Notes: generated by a model not told the origin, from the sequence alone. DNA of 64,000 bases from Mesorhizobium sp. (GCA_004020645.1 SAQL01000012.1:124001-188000), one strand, 5' to 3'; shown: positions 1 through 9,650, counted from the first letter of the stretch. Numbers and translations are program-made.

Positions 1-329
1 GGGAAATGGTCGTCTCGATGCGTCCGATAAGGCGTTGCGATGTCGACAGGGTTCGCGCCCTCACCGCTCGTTTCCCGCATGCCCACGGCTCTCCCATCCA
101 TGTCGGAGATCCCACGGTCATCGGAATTGCCGACTTGATGGCTCCCGACTGGGGCGATGCGGTCAAAATCATGGATTGGGAGGTCCCTGTATTCTGGGCC
201 AGCAGCGTCACCGCACAGGATGCACTTGCTCGTGCCGAACTCGCGACCTCGATCACGGTATCGCCGGGGCACATGCTAATCACCGATGTGGATGCACGAG
301 CCGACGCGGGCGTTTTCAAGGTCTACTAG
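1..329 (+). CDS. DUF1445 / D-glutamate cyclase-like (putative hydro-lyase), C-terminal part
   Basis: The reading frame is already open at the window edge, so this is a 5'-truncated gene; about 108 residues remain and it stops at 327-329. The visible part contains MRPI, RALTARFPHAHGSPIH, GDPTVIGIADL and PDWGDAV, followed by a VPVFWA segment and SPGHMLITD. These are typical of the C-terminus of the DUF1445 family, which includes mitochondrial D-glutamate cyclase and bacterial 'putative hydro-lyases'. The family is thought to act on amino-acid-like substrates, but the bacterial substrate is unsettled. The first in-window ATG (6) is internal, not the true start. Confidence 0.8.
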   Translation, partial: EMVVSMRPIRRCDVDRVRALTARFPHAHGSPIHVGDPTVIGIADLMAPDWGDAVKIMDWEVPVFWASSVTAQDALARAELATSITVSPGHMLITDVDARADAGVFKVY

Positions 330-474
330 CAGTCCATCTGGCTCTCGGGCAAGTGGTCCCACACGTTAACCGTTTGATAACCCTCCGAACGCGAAAACTG
401 ACAAGTAGTGGCTCCCTTTTGCCCTCGATAGCTGTTAGGCTGACATCGGGACAAAACAAGAAGAAAGGACCTGG

Positions 475-1866
475 ATGGCCACGGTATTGAACGCCAAGGG
501 CGTTCCACTTCCCTACAGCGGATCCTCCGTCAGGTGGTACTCGGCGACGAATTCCGGCCCAACACTGTATGGCAGCACATACAACGACTCGATGTATGGC
601 GACGCTAACGTCACCGTCACAATGCGTGGCGGCAAGGGCGATGACATTTATTATCTGTATGCCTCGAAAAACAAGGCGGTTGAGCTTTCCGGCGAGGGCG
701 TGGACACCATCTCGACCTGGATGAGCTATGAGCTTCCAGCGAATTTCGAGAACCTGACGGTCACCGGCGACAAACGCTATGCTTTCGGAAACGCGCTAAA
801 CAACATCGTTACCGGTGGCTCCGGTCAACAGACGCTCGACGGCTTGCAGGGCGATGACGTTCTCAAGGGCGGATCCGGGGCGGACATTTTCGTCGTGACC
901 CCCGGCAACGGCAGTGATCTGATCCTGGACTTTGGCGCGACGGATACCGTTCGCGTCGGCAGCTACGGCTTCACCTCCTTCGAGGAGGTTCGCGCCAACA
1001 TGGTCCAGTCGGGAGCCAACGTCCGACTTAATCTGTCCGACAGCGAGTTTCTCGTCTTCGCCAACAAGACCATCGGCGATTTCACCGCAAGCCAGTTCAA
1101 GCTGGCCGTGGACAGGTCGGCTCTGGAACTCACCTTTTCGGACGAGTTCGACACGCTGGACCTGTGGAACGGCTCGAGCGGCACCTGGGATTCGAACTAC
1201 TGGTGGGGGGCCGCGAACGGCAGCACGCTCACCAGCAACAACGATCTTCAATGGTACATCGATACCGACTACGCGCCGACACGGTCCGTCAATCCGTTCA
1301 GCATTGAGGACGGTGTTCTCACGATTACCGCCGCCCGGGCTCCTGAGGCGATCCGGCCCTATATAAATAACTACCAATACACGTCAGGGTTGCTGACGAC
1401 CTACGAATCCTTCGCGCAGACCTACGGCTATTTTGAGATTCGGGCCGATATGCCCGAAACACAAGGTGCATGGCCGGCCTTCTGGCTTCTCCCGGCGGAC
1501 GGCTCCTGGCCACCGGAACTGGACGTCATCGAGATGTTCGGTAAGGATCCAAACAAGCTCATGTTGACAGGCCACTCGAACGCGACGGGAACTCATACAA
1601 AGGTGGGCTCGACGGCCTATGCCTCGGATACCGAAGGGTTCCACACATACGGCGTGCTTTGGACAGAAGACGAACTCGTCTGGTATTTCGACGATGTCGA
1701 AGTCGCTCGTGCCGCAACGCCTGCCGACATGCACGACCCGATGTATATGCTGGTGAATATGGGGATTGGTGGCCAAGCGGGAGCGCCCGCCGACGGGCTT
1801 GCGACGCCTGCGGAAATGCAGATCGACTACATCCATGCCTATGCGTTGAACGATTGGATTATCTAG
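475..1866 (+). CDS. exsH: RTX-type secreted endo-beta-glycanase, GH16 (ExsH-like)
   Basis: 463 aa extracellular beta-glucanase. Residues about 45-160 carry calcium-binding nonapeptide-like RTX repeats (GGKGDDIYY, LDGLQGDDVLKGGSGADIF). Residues about 217-460 form a glycoside hydrolase family 16 domain with the catalytic ELDVIE motif at 348-353 (E348 nucleophile, E353 acid/base) and the aromatic cleft segment GAWPAFWLLP. N-terminal RTX plus C-terminal GH16 and a length near 465 aa match Sinorhizobium ExsH, which depolymerises succinoglycan. There is no Sec signal, as expected for a type I substrate, and the dedicated ABC transporter and fusion protein follow directly. An AAGAAAGGA Shine-Dalgarno precedes the ATG. 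The substrate polysaccharide in this strain is inferred. Confidence 0.9.
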   Translation: MATVLNAKGVPLPYSGSSVRWYSATNSGPTLYGSTYNDSMYGDANVTVTMRGGKGDDIYYLYASKNKAVELSGEGVDTISTWMSYELPANFENLTVTGDKRYAFGNALNNIVTGGSGQQTLDGLQGDDVLKGGSGADIFVVTPGNGSDLILDFGATDTVRVGSYGFTSFEEVRANMVQSGANVRLNLSDSEFLVFANKTIGDFTASQFKLAVDRSALELTFSDEFDTLDLWNGSSGTWDSNYWWGAANGSTLTSNNDLQWYIDTDYAPTRSVNPFSIEDGVLTITAARAPEAIRPYINNYQYTSGLLTTYESFAQTYGYFEIRADMPETQGAWPAFWLLPADGSWPPELDVIEMFGKDPNKLMLTGHSNATGTHTKVGSTAYASDTEGFHTYGVLWTEDELVWYFDDVEVARAATPADMHDPMYMLVNMGIGGQAGAPADGLATPAEMQIDYIHAYALNDWII

Positions 1867-1962
1867 GCATAACACCTAAGCGTGGGCTCGGCACGCACAC
1901 GTTCGTCATCAGGCCTGATTTTGGGCGCGGTCATGACCGCCTGAGAGTGAACTGGGACTGAT

Positions 1963-3717
1963 GTGAAGGCGATGTCGCACCCCCATCCATCCGAGCCGCC
2001 GCGAACGACCCTCGCGGCGGTTCTGGCTTCCTTCCGGCGAGCGTTGGCCGGAATTGCGTTGATGAGCGGCGTCGTCAATGTTCTGGCGCTGACCGGCTCA
2101 TTTTTCATGCTGCAGGTCTATGACCGCGTCATACCCGGCCGCAGCGTGCCGACGCTCGTCGGGCTCGCCGTGTTTGCCGGCACGCTTTTTGTTTTTCAGG
2201 GCGCTCTTGAGCTCATCCGGTCGCGTTTGCTGGTGCGCATCGGGATGGCGTTGGACGCGCGCCTGAGCGGCCAGGTCTATGCCGCCCTCATGCGTTTGCC
2301 GTTGCGCACCAAGCTCGCAGGCGACGGCCTTCAATCGTTGCGCGATCTTGATCAGGTGCGTTCGTTTATGTCGAGCGCCGGTCCGACCGCGCTTTTCGAC
2401 CTGCCATGGATGCCGATCTATCTCGCAATCTGCTTCCTGTTCCATTTCTGGATCGGCATGACGGCGCTGGCCGGCGTGATCATTCTCTTCAGCCTGACAT
2501 TGCTTGCCGAAATTCGCACGAGAGAGCCCGCCAGAAAGGCAAACAGTCAAGCGGCGGCGCGCAATACACTTGCCGAAGCGACGCGTCGCAATGTCGAGGT
2601 TCTGCAGGCCATGGGCTTTGGATCACGCATTGCCGAGCGCTGGTCAGGGATCAATGCTGACTATCTCGACACCAATGCAACAGCGAGCGACCTTGCCGGG
2701 ACACTCGGAACGATCTCGAAAATCATGCGCATGATGCTGCAATCGGGTATCCTGGCGATCGGCGCGTATCTCGTCATCCATCAGGAAGCGACCGGCGGCA
2801 TCATGATCGCCAGTTCGATCATGATGAGCAGGGCACTCGCACCAATCGAACTGGCTATCGCGCACTGGAGGGGTTTCGTCACCGCCCGCCAGGCCTGGGC
2901 CCGCTTGACCCAGCTTTTGGTCCTGCTTCCCGAAACTGCGACAAGTGTCTCGCTGCCTGCGCCGAAATCTGCTCTTTCGGTCGAAAGTATCAGTGTCACG
3001 CCGCCGGGGGAGCGTCGTATGGTCGTGCAAGACGCCACCTTTGCATTGGAAAAGGGCGTCGGCCTCGGCATTGTGGGGCCGAGCGCTTCCGGCAAGTCAT
3101 CGCTCGTGCGCGCGATTGCCGGCATATGGCTCCCAGTTCGCGGCACCGTCAGGCTGGATGGCGCAACGCTCGACCAGTGGTCGCCGGAAGAGCTGGGCAA
3201 GCATATCGGCTATCTCCCTCAGGATGTGCAATTGTTCGACGGCACCATTGCCGAGAATATCGCGCGCTTCGAACCGCAAGCGCCATCGGACAAGATACTT
3301 GCGGCTGCGCGCGCGGCTGGCGTTCATGATCTCGTCATCCATCTGCCGGAAGGCTACGAGACGCGGGTCGGCGAGGCCGGGTCGGCACTTTCGGCCGGCC
3401 AGAGGCAGCGGGTTGCACTTGCACGGGCGCTCTATGGCGATCCGTTCCTCGTCATCCTCGACGAGCCCAATTCCAATCTCGATTCGGAGGGTGAGGCTGC
3501 ACTGACGGTGGCGATCCAAGGCGTGCGCGCGCGAGGCGGTATTGCCATTGTGGTCGCACACCGGCCGAGCGCGCTGGCAAGCCTGGATCAGGTTCTTGTG
3601 ATGGCGAACGGCCGGATCCAGGCCTTTGGCCCGAAGAATGAGATATTGAACAAGATAACTCGCCCAGCAGGCGTTCCTCTGAAGGTCGTCTCTGGCCCTG
3701 AAGAACCTGCATCCTGA
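1963..3717 (+). CDS. prsD: Type I secretion ABC transporter, permease/ATPase (PrsD-like)
   Basis: 584 aa inner-membrane exporter with a fused permease and ATPase. Hydrophobic segments span about residues 30-310. The ATPase has Walker A GPSASGKSS (about 370), the signature LSAGQRQRVALARAL and Walker B VILDEPNSNLD. This is the PrtD/HlyB architecture without a C39 peptidase, typical of rhizobial PrsD. It lies 96 bp after the RTX glycanase and overlaps prsE by one base, so it is likely its exporter. The start is GTG 1963; ATG 1972 is an alternative with a similarly weak ribosome binding site. Confidence 0.92.
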   Translation: MKAMSHPHPSEPPRTTLAAVLASFRRALAGIALMSGVVNVLALTGSFFMLQVYDRVIPGRSVPTLVGLAVFAGTLFVFQGALELIRSRLLVRIGMALDARLSGQVYAALMRLPLRTKLAGDGLQSLRDLDQVRSFMSSAGPTALFDLPWMPIYLAICFLFHFWIGMTALAGVIILFSLTLLAEIRTREPARKANSQAAARNTLAEATRRNVEVLQAMGFGSRIAERWSGINADYLDTNATASDLAGTLGTISKIMRMMLQSGILAIGAYLVIHQEATGGIMIASSIMMSRALAPIELAIAHWRGFVTARQAWARLTQLLVLLPETATSVSLPAPKSALSVESISVTPPGERRMVVQDATFALEKGVGLGIVGPSASGKSSLVRAIAGIWLPVRGTVRLDGATLDQWSPEELGKHIGYLPQDVQLFDGTIAENIARFEPQAPSDKILAAARAAGVHDLVIHLPEGYETRVGEAGSALSAGQRQRVALARALYGDPFLVILDEPNSNLDSEGEAALTVAIQGVRARGGIAIVVAHRPSALASLDQVLVMANGRIQAFGPKNEILNKITRPAGVPLKVVSGPEEPAS

Positions 3718-5027
3718 TGGCAGAACGCACTGCATCCGCGCTTGACCGGACCATTCGGCGCTATCTGCTTGGTGGGGTCGCAGCTTGCATACTTCTGATT
3801 GGTGGGGCCGGAAGCCTGGCCGCCGTCACCGAGATTTCCGGGGCCGTGATTGCTTCAGGAAAGCTGGTCGTCGATTCCAACGTTAAGAAGGTGCAGCATC
3901 CGACGGGTGGCGTTGTCGGTCAAATCTTCGTCCGAGAAGGCGATGCCGTGAAGGCGGGCCAGGTTTTGATCCGCCTCGATGAGACGATCACCCGGGCCAA
4001 TTTGGCGATCGTCACGAAGAGCCTGGACGAATTCGAGGCGCGCCTGGCTCGCCTTGAGGCCGAGCGCGACGGCAAAGGAAGCATCATCTTTCCAGCTTCG
4101 CTTGTGTCACGGCAGGATGCCCCTGAGATTGGTCGGGCGATGGCCGGCGAGCAATCTCTGTTCGAATTTCGCCGACAGGCACGCGCTGGTCAGAAGGCTC
4201 AGTTGGAAGAGCGTATTGCACAGCTTGCCGAAGAAGTTTCCGGCTTGACCGAGCAAAGAGATGCCAAGAGCCAGGAAATCAAGTTGATCGGCTTTGAGCT
4301 CGAAGGCATGCGCAGCCTTTGGCAACGCAAGCTGGTTTCAATCGATCGCATAACTGCGCTTGAACGCGATGCCGTGCGGCTCAAAGGTGAGCACGGGCAA
4401 CTGACCGCGGCCATAGCGCAATCGAAGGGTCGTACATCCGAAATCCGTTTGCAGATCATTCAGATCGACCAGGATTTGCGCAGCGAGGTGGCGACCGAAC
4501 TGCGTGACGTCCAGGCAAAGATCTCTGAATCCGTCGAGCGCAAGGTCTCGGCCGAAGATCAGCTCAAGCGGATCGATATACGCAGTCCGCAGACCGGCGT
4601 CGTTCATCAGCTTGGTGTGCACACGGTCGGTGGCGTTATTTCTCCGGGCGAGCTCATCATGCTGATTGTCCCGGTGACAGACGAGCTGACCGTCGAGGCG
4701 CGCGTGGCACCCCAAGACATCGATCAATTGACGTCAGGGCAAAGCGCGACGCTGCGGCTGTCGGCATTCAATCAGCAGACAACGCCGGAACTGAATGGTG
4801 CGGTCAGCAAGATTTCCGCCGACCTCAATGTCGATGAGAAAACAGGCGCCGGCTTTTACACCGTGCATGTTGTTTTACCGCGCACAGAGCTTACCAGGCT
4901 CAAGGGCCTGGCCCTGGCGCCTGGAATGCCTGTCGAGGTGTTCTTTTCGACCGGCAGCCGCACCATGCTGTCCTATCTCGTGAAACCTTTGGCGAACCAA
5001 ATCCAACGGGCATTCAGGGAAGAATAG
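3717..5027 (+). CDS. prsE: HlyD-family membrane fusion protein (PrsE-like)
   Basis: 436 aa periplasmic adaptor linking the ABC exporter to an outer-membrane TolC. One N-terminal transmembrane helix (about 17-40) is followed by a biotinyl-lipoyl half (VKKVQHPTGGVVGQIFV, EGDAVKAGQVLIRLDE), a long alpha-helical hairpin (about 90-285) and the second lipoyl half (IRSPQTGVVHQLGVHTVGGVISPGE) with a beta-barrel. This is the standard HlyD/PrtE order. It starts inside the prsD stop codon, so translation is probably coupled. No tolC homologue is in the window. Confidence 0.92.
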   Translation: MAERTASALDRTIRRYLLGGVAACILLIGGAGSLAAVTEISGAVIASGKLVVDSNVKKVQHPTGGVVGQIFVREGDAVKAGQVLIRLDETITRANLAIVTKSLDEFEARLARLEAERDGKGSIIFPASLVSRQDAPEIGRAMAGEQSLFEFRRQARAGQKAQLEERIAQLAEEVSGLTEQRDAKSQEIKLIGFELEGMRSLWQRKLVSIDRITALERDAVRLKGEHGQLTAAIAQSKGRTSEIRLQIIQIDQDLRSEVATELRDVQAKISESVERKVSAEDQLKRIDIRSPQTGVVHQLGVHTVGGVISPGELIMLIVPVTDELTVEARVAPQDIDQLTSGQSATLRLSAFNQQTTPELNGAVSKISADLNVDEKTGAGFYTVHVVLPRTELTRLKGLALAPGMPVEVFFSTGSRTMLSYLVKPLANQIQRAFREE

Positions 5028-5062
5028 GCCGCGTCTCCGGGCGAGCCGACGAGCTGGACTCC

Positions 5063-5087
5063 GGAACAACGACGCGATTTCGCCGTT
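5063..5087 (+). promoter_or_regulatory. EcfG-type promoter, exact GGAAC-N16-CGTT
   Basis: GGAAC at 5063-5067, a 16-nt spacer and CGTT at 5084-5087. This is the -35/-10 pattern recognised by alphaproteobacterial EcfG/RpoE2 sigma factors. The -10 lies 25 nt before the ATG of the 98-aa gene at 5113. Confidence 0.75.
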
Positions 5088-5112
5088 TCGCCTGAAACTG
5101 GAAGCGATCCAC

Positions 5113-5409
5113 ATGTCCCAGTTGCCGAATGAAGAGATCGAGGGGCGGCTGAACGCTCAGCGAGAGACTCTGGCGCTGGTCGTCGCGCTGCTTGCCGGCC
5201 GCGATGCGAGTTCCGAGCGAATATGGGCCGAACTAGAGGCCCGTTTCCAATTTCAGAATAATCAGGAAGACCCCGGCGCCCTGCCAAGCAGTGCGTTCGC
5301 CATTGAGAGTGCGATGATGCGGGAGTTCAAGCTGATCTTCGAAGAAGCGCGGGCACGCGAGGCGGAATGGAACGACACAGACAAGCCACCCATAAGAGGC
5401 GCTAGCTGA
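5113..5409 (+). CDS. Small conserved-type hypothetical protein, 98 aa
   Basis: Not recognised. It is a soluble, acidic, probably helical protein (EEIEGRLNAQRETLALVVALLAGR near the start) with no membrane segment or cysteine motif. A GGAAG ribosome binding site precedes the ATG, and an exact EcfG-type promoter sits 25 nt upstream. It is therefore probably a general stress gene independent of the prsDE operon, although it follows prsE in the same orientation. Confidence 0.65.
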   Translation: MSQLPNEEIEGRLNAQRETLALVVALLAGRDASSERIWAELEARFQFQNNQEDPGALPSSAFAIESAMMREFKLIFEEARAREAEWNDTDKPPIRGAS

Positions 5410-5656
5410 AAATCGCGAGCCCGGCGATGCGACGCTGCACCAAGTTCGCTTCATAGCGGAGTGGCCAATCGGACGCTGCATCGTGCTTGGCGACAATGGC
5501 TCTAGACCAATTGATGCGAAACAAATCTTGAGCCTCGGCCGCGGAGAGCGTTGCGCCGAGGGAGCCCACAATTCTGAATAGGCGGGCGGAACAGATCTGT
5601 CGCTCCCGATGGGATAGCCACATTTTTCTGGCCTGACTCGGAAACATTTCCGGCAT
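5402..5656 (-). CDS. Possible small hypothetical protein
   Basis: An 84-aa open frame (ATG at 5656; ATG 5647 also possible) that fills most of the 5410-5735 gap and overlaps the end of the convergent 98-aa gene by 8 bp. No family is recognised. It is basic and has no membrane segment or clear ribosome binding site. It is listed because the gap otherwise has no gene; it may be spurious. Confidence 0.3.
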   Translation of the reverse strand: MPEMFPSQARKMWLSHRERQICSARLFRIVGSLGATLSAAEAQDLFRINWSRAIVAKHDAASDWPLRYEANLVQRRIAGLAIFS

Positions 5657-5735
5657 GCCAGTGTTTAACGCACTGAGTGGGCGCGAGGCGCAGTTCCTCT
5701 GCCTGTGAGGCGATCCTCCCTTTTGGAGCGTGAAG

Positions 5736-6401
5736 ATGCCGGCAACCGCCATGACAGAGGTCGAAGAGGTCAGGATCGAGCCCGACGGGCTGATTGGGCT
5801 GCTCGGCGTGCCGCACGGTGCGCAAGGCATCGTCATTTTCGCTCATGGCAGCGGAAGTGGACGGCTCAGTCCGCGCAACAATCACGTGGCCGCAGCACTT
5901 CGGCAGGCTGGACTGGCGACCCTTCTCGTCGACCTTTTGACGTCGATCGAGGAACGCGACAGGCGAAACGTCTTCGACATTGACCTGCTTGCATCGCGGC
6001 TCGCGCTGGCGACGCATTGGGCGGCTGCGGAAGCACGGACCAGAAGGCTTGTCCCACTTTATTTCGGGGCAAGCACTGGCGCCGCAGCCGCGCTGGTGGC
6101 CGCCTCACGCCCGGATGCAGGTATCGCGGCTGTCGTCTCGCGCGGCGGCCGGCCCGATCTGGCGATGGACGCGTTGCCGGCCGTGCGTGCCCCGACACTG
6201 CTGCTGGTCGGCAGTCTGGACGGGCCGGTGATCGGGATGAACGAGCGTGCCCTTGCCGCGCTGAAAGGCGAGAAACAGTTGATCATTATCGACGGTGCCG
6301 GCCACCTCTTCGAGGAGCCGGGGACAATGGACGAAGTGGTCAGACACGCCACGCGATGGTTCCTCGAGCATCTCGCGCCTCCGGAAGGGCCGAGGCAATG
6401 A
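5736..6401 (+). CDS. Dienelactone hydrolase-like alpha/beta hydrolase
   Basis: 221 aa cytoplasmic alpha/beta hydrolase. The nucleophile elbow is GASTG (normally GxSxG), the oxyanion region is FAHGSGSGR, the acid lies in GSLDG and the histidine in GAGHLFEEPG. Small hydrolases of this type are common in rhizobia, often beside phosphoribosyltransferases; the substrate is unknown. ATG 5736 is preferred over GTG 5730 because GGAG at 5725-5728 is then correctly spaced. Confidence 0.8.
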   Translation: MPATAMTEVEEVRIEPDGLIGLLGVPHGAQGIVIFAHGSGSGRLSPRNNHVAAALRQAGLATLLVDLLTSIEERDRRNVFDIDLLASRLALATHWAAAEARTRRLVPLYFGASTGAAAALVAASRPDAGIAAVVSRGGRPDLAMDALPAVRAPTLLLVGSLDGPVIGMNERALAALKGEKQLIIIDGAGHLFEEPGTMDEVVRHATRWFLEHLAPPEGPRQ

Positions 6402-6529
6402 TCCTGGGCAGGCTAGAACTCGATGCAGACAAGGAAAACGAATCCAGTTCGAAGGTGCTGAGCGAGCCGAGGAAGGCCGAAGCGCACCACGCCATCGGGC
6501 CTCTCTTCCAACGCGAACGGGCCTGACTT

Positions 6530-9073
6530 ATGGCAAATCACGGCGCGCCCCTTCCGACGGTTCTTATCACCGGCAGCAGCGGCTTCCTGGGGCAGGCGAT
6601 TGCGCGAGGTTTGATTGACTGCTACCGGGTTATCGGCCTCGATGTTGCAAAACCGAAGCATCCCCCCGCCGGCATGGAGACGATCGAGATCGATCTCACC
6701 TCCGATGAGAGCGTGAGTAGGGCTGTGGAGGCAGCGCGGGAGCGCGGCGGTCGCATCGCCTCGGTCATCCACCTTGCGGCCTATTACGACACGACCGGCA
6801 AGGACAATCCGAAATATGACGCCGTCACCGTGCAGGGCACGCGCCGACTCCTGCATGCGCTGACGGCGATCGAGACCGAGCAGTTCGTGTTCTCCAGCAC
6901 GCTTCTCGTCCATGCCCCAAGCCCGGGGAGGGGCACGAAAATCAATGAGGACTCGCCGCTCGACCCGGCCTGGGCCTACCCAAGATCGAAAGCCGAAACC
7001 GAGGCGCTGATTTCGAGGGAGCGGGGCGAAATCAAGACGGTGATCCTGCGGCTCGCCGGCGTCTATGACGAAGACTGCCGGGCGGCCTTTATTGCCCAGC
7101 AGATCGCTCGCATCTTCGAGCGCTTGCCGACGGCCTATTTGTTCGCCGGCGATATCACCGCCGGTCAGCCCTATCTGCACAAGGACGATCTCGTCGATGC
7201 GGTGGTGCGTACCGTCGACCGGCGCGCCGAACTTCCAGCCGAGACCGTGCTTCTGATCGGCGAAGAAGACACACCGTCATACGAGGAGATGCAGAAGCGC
7301 ATCGGCCGGCTTATCCATGGCGAGGACTGGCGGACGCTGGCGCTGCCGAAGCAGCTGACGAAGCTGGGCGCGTGGGTGCAGACGGAGGTACTCGATCAGG
7401 ACACCGACATCAAACCGTGGATGATCGAGAACTCGGACGATCATTACGAGATCGACATCTCGCGGGCCAAAACTCTGCTGGGCTGGGCGCCTAGACACAA
7501 TCTGTTGGACACATTGCCGGAGATGATCCGCCGGCTGAAACAGGACCCCACAGACTGGTATGCGGCCAACAAGCTCGATCCGCCGGTTGTCGCGGCTTCG
7601 GATCCTGAGATCGAGCAGGCCGAAAGGCGACTTAAGGGACCGCTCGAACGAAGCAAGGAAGACGTCGAAGCGGCGATAAAACGGCATCGATCGAGGACCC
7701 TCTGGGCGCCGATGACCAACGCTGCGCTCGGACTGTGGCTGGTCACATCGCCGATGACAGTTGGCCTGTTCGATCCCGTCGCAGCCGCAATACCCCCCGC
7801 TCTGGGGCACGCTATTGCGGAGCCACAATTCCGCAACGCCGGTCTCGGTGTCAGCGAGATCGTTTCCGGCCTGCTGGTGACGGTCTTTGCGTTGATGGGC
7901 ATGTCCCGACGCTGGCGCTGGGTGCAGTGGATCACGGCGTCGCTCGGAGTTTGGGTGATGCTAGCGCCGTTGCTGTTTTGGACGACCAGCGCCGCCGCCT
8001 ATGCCATCGACACGCTCGTCGGCATGCTGATCGTCGCCTTTGCGGTGATGGTCCCGCCAACCCCCGGCATCAGCCGTCGCGCGCTGGCGGCCGACGACGA
8101 CATTCCGCTGGGCTGGACCTATTCGCCATCGACCTTCACGCAGCGGATTCCGATCGTGGCGCTGGCCTTCGTCGGCCTGTTCGTCTCGCGCTATCTCGCC
8201 GCCTTCCAGATGGGCCACGCGGATGGGCTGTGGGATCCGTTCTTCGGCCCCGGCGGTGCGCCGGTGCGCAACGGCAGCGAGGCGGTGGTGACATCATGGG
8301 TCTCGAAGGGTTTTCCAATCGCCGATGCCGGGCTCGGCGCCTTCGCCTATTGCCTCGATATCCTCGCCGGCGCGATCGGCGACCGCCGGCGCTGGCGCAC
8401 TATGCCGTGGATGGTGCTCCTCTTCGGCTTGCTAATTATTCCGCTTGGCGTGGTCAGCGTGTCCTTCATCATCATCCAGCCACCGTTGATTGGTGCGCTG
8501 TGCACGCTCTGCATCCTGCAGGCCGCCGTCACTGTGGTGCTGATCCCTTACTCCGTCGATGAGGTGCTGGCGACGATCCAGTATCTCTGGGGCGCCACAA
8601 GGGCAGGCGAGCCGTTCTGGCGTACCTTCTGGATGGGCGGACCGGCGCTGTCGGAGAACCAGACGCCTGGGGCCGACCTCGACCGCCCGGCTTTCGAGGT
8701 GCTGAAGGAATTTGTCACTGGCGGCGTCAACTTCCCGTGGACGCTGGTAGCGAGCACGCTGCTCGGCGCCTTGCTGATGACGACGCCATTGATCATTGGC
8801 ACGCAGCCACCGCTTTACTTCAGTGATCATGTCCTCGGTTGTCTCATTATCATGGTCGCAGTCACGGCCATGGCCGAGGTTGTCCGGCCGGTGCGCTTCT
8901 TCAATGTCGTGCTTGGCGCATGGATCGCGGTGTCCCCCTTCGTGCTCGCCGGCGGTGAAACCAAGGCGATCGTGGCGGACGTTACGATCGGTCTGGCGCT
9001 GATCGTGCTCAGCCTGCCGCGCGGCACGCGCAGCGACCAACATTATGGCGGTTGGGATCGAGCGATAGTCTGA
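6530..9073 (+). CDS. Multidomain SDR epimerase / SPW repeat / VKOR-like membrane protein
   Basis: 847 aa fusion. Residues 1 to about 335 form an extended SDR with the GSSGFLGQA nucleotide-binding loop, a VIHLAAYYDT segment and a YPRSKAE (YxxxK) active site. After a charged linker come SPW-type membrane segments (about 385-515). A vitamin K epoxide reductase-like region (about 530-700) follows, with PIADAGLGAFAY and the redox pair CTLC. A second SPW-type block (about 730-835, near the second GAWIAVSPF) ends the protein. VKOR domains normally re-oxidise disulfide-forming proteins in the periplasm; here the SDR half would face the cytoplasm. The substrate is unknown. It lies downstream of the alpha/beta hydrolase, spacing 128 bp. 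Confidence 0.85.
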   Translation: MANHGAPLPTVLITGSSGFLGQAIARGLIDCYRVIGLDVAKPKHPPAGMETIEIDLTSDESVSRAVEAARERGGRIASVIHLAAYYDTTGKDNPKYDAVTVQGTRRLLHALTAIETEQFVFSSTLLVHAPSPGRGTKINEDSPLDPAWAYPRSKAETEALISRERGEIKTVILRLAGVYDEDCRAAFIAQQIARIFERLPTAYLFAGDITAGQPYLHKDDLVDAVVRTVDRRAELPAETVLLIGEEDTPSYEEMQKRIGRLIHGEDWRTLALPKQLTKLGAWVQTEVLDQDTDIKPWMIENSDDHYEIDISRAKTLLGWAPRHNLLDTLPEMIRRLKQDPTDWYAANKLDPPVVAASDPEIEQAERRLKGPLERSKEDVEAAIKRHRSRTLWAPMTNAALGLWLVTSPMTVGLFDPVAAAIPPALGHAIAEPQFRNAGLGVSEIVSGLLVTVFALMGMSRRWRWVQWITASLGVWVMLAPLLFWTTSAAAYAIDTLVGMLIVAFAVMVPPTPGISRRALAADDDIPLGWTYSPSTFTQRIPIVALAFVGLFVSRYLAAFQMGHADGLWDPFFGPGGAPVRNGSEAVVTSWVSKGFPIADAGLGAFAYCLDILAGAIGDRRRWRTMPWMVLLFGLLIIPLGVVSVSFIIIQPPLIGALCTLCILQAAVTVVLIPYSVDEVLATIQYLWGATRAGEPFWRTFWMGGPALSENQTPGADLDRPAFEVLKEFVTGGVNFPWTLVASTLLGALLMTTPLIIGTQPPLYFSDHVLGCLIIMVAVTAMAEVVRPVRFFNVVLGAWIAVSPFVLAGGETKAIVADVTIGLALIVLSLPRGTRSDQHYGGWDRAIV

Positions 9074-9136
9074 GCAACTCGACTTCGGCATCTGGCGATC
9101 TGGGCCGATATCGTCACGAACCCAGTGATCGGGTCT

Positions 9137-9466
9137 TCACGACGAGGCTTTGACCCCGAGCTTGCGGGCCTTGTCTTCGAAGTCATCCCGAATGTCCTCG
9201 ATCGTCGGCAGATGCAAGCGCCGCAACTGAGAGTGCACCTTCTTGGCGGCGTCGGAATTCAGGTCGCGTTTGAAATTGATGACGACCTGCTGAGCGGAGT
9301 CGTAATTGCGATAGCGCTCGATCTCGGCCTTGGTCGCCTGCTGCACGTGCTCCAGGGCCTTGCGATCGGCCTCAGATTTTCCATCCGGTTTCGCTCGCAT
9401 GACCGGATTGAATGCTTTGCTGATGACGAATTCGGCCAGTTCCCGCTGGGCGTCAACCATGATCAT
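9137..9466 (-). CDS. Hypothetical protein, 109 aa, rhizobial type
   Basis: A soluble, charged, helical protein (ELAEFVISKAFNPVMRAK, KALEHVQQATKAEIERYRNY) of a kind I recall as widespread but uncharacterised in rhizobia. A relaxed EcfG-type promoter (GGAAC-N16-GGTT on this strand, 9496-9520) lies about 30 nt upstream, so it may be stress-induced. No catalytic motif is seen. Confidence 0.7.
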   Translation of the reverse strand: MIMVDAQRELAEFVISKAFNPVMRAKPDGKSEADRKALEHVQQATKAEIERYRNYDSAQQVVINFKRDLNSDAAKKVHSQLRRLHLPTIEDIRDDFEDKARKLGVKASS

Positions 9467-9495
9467 TTCTCCCTCGAAGCTGCCTGTCCGGCCTT

Positions 9496-9520
9496 AACCC
9501 TGGTGGGAATTGAAGGTTCC
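9496..9520 (-). promoter_or_regulatory. Relaxed EcfG-type promoter, GGAAC-N16-GGTT
   Basis: On the minus strand GGAAC is at 9520-9516 and GGTT at 9499-9496. It fits the broader GGAAC-N18/19-TT form described for RpoE2. It is 30 nt from the start of the 109-aa gene (9466). Confidence 0.5.
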
Positions 9521-9650
9521 CCCAGCAACGGTGTTTGCCGGGCGCTATGTTAATCGCAGACTTGGACGTGCTTGCTTGCTTCAGCCGATACCGGCAGCCG
9601 CTAGCGAGGTTCCAGTTCTTGGCGGCGGTCAGTCAGCCGCAGGTTTCGAT

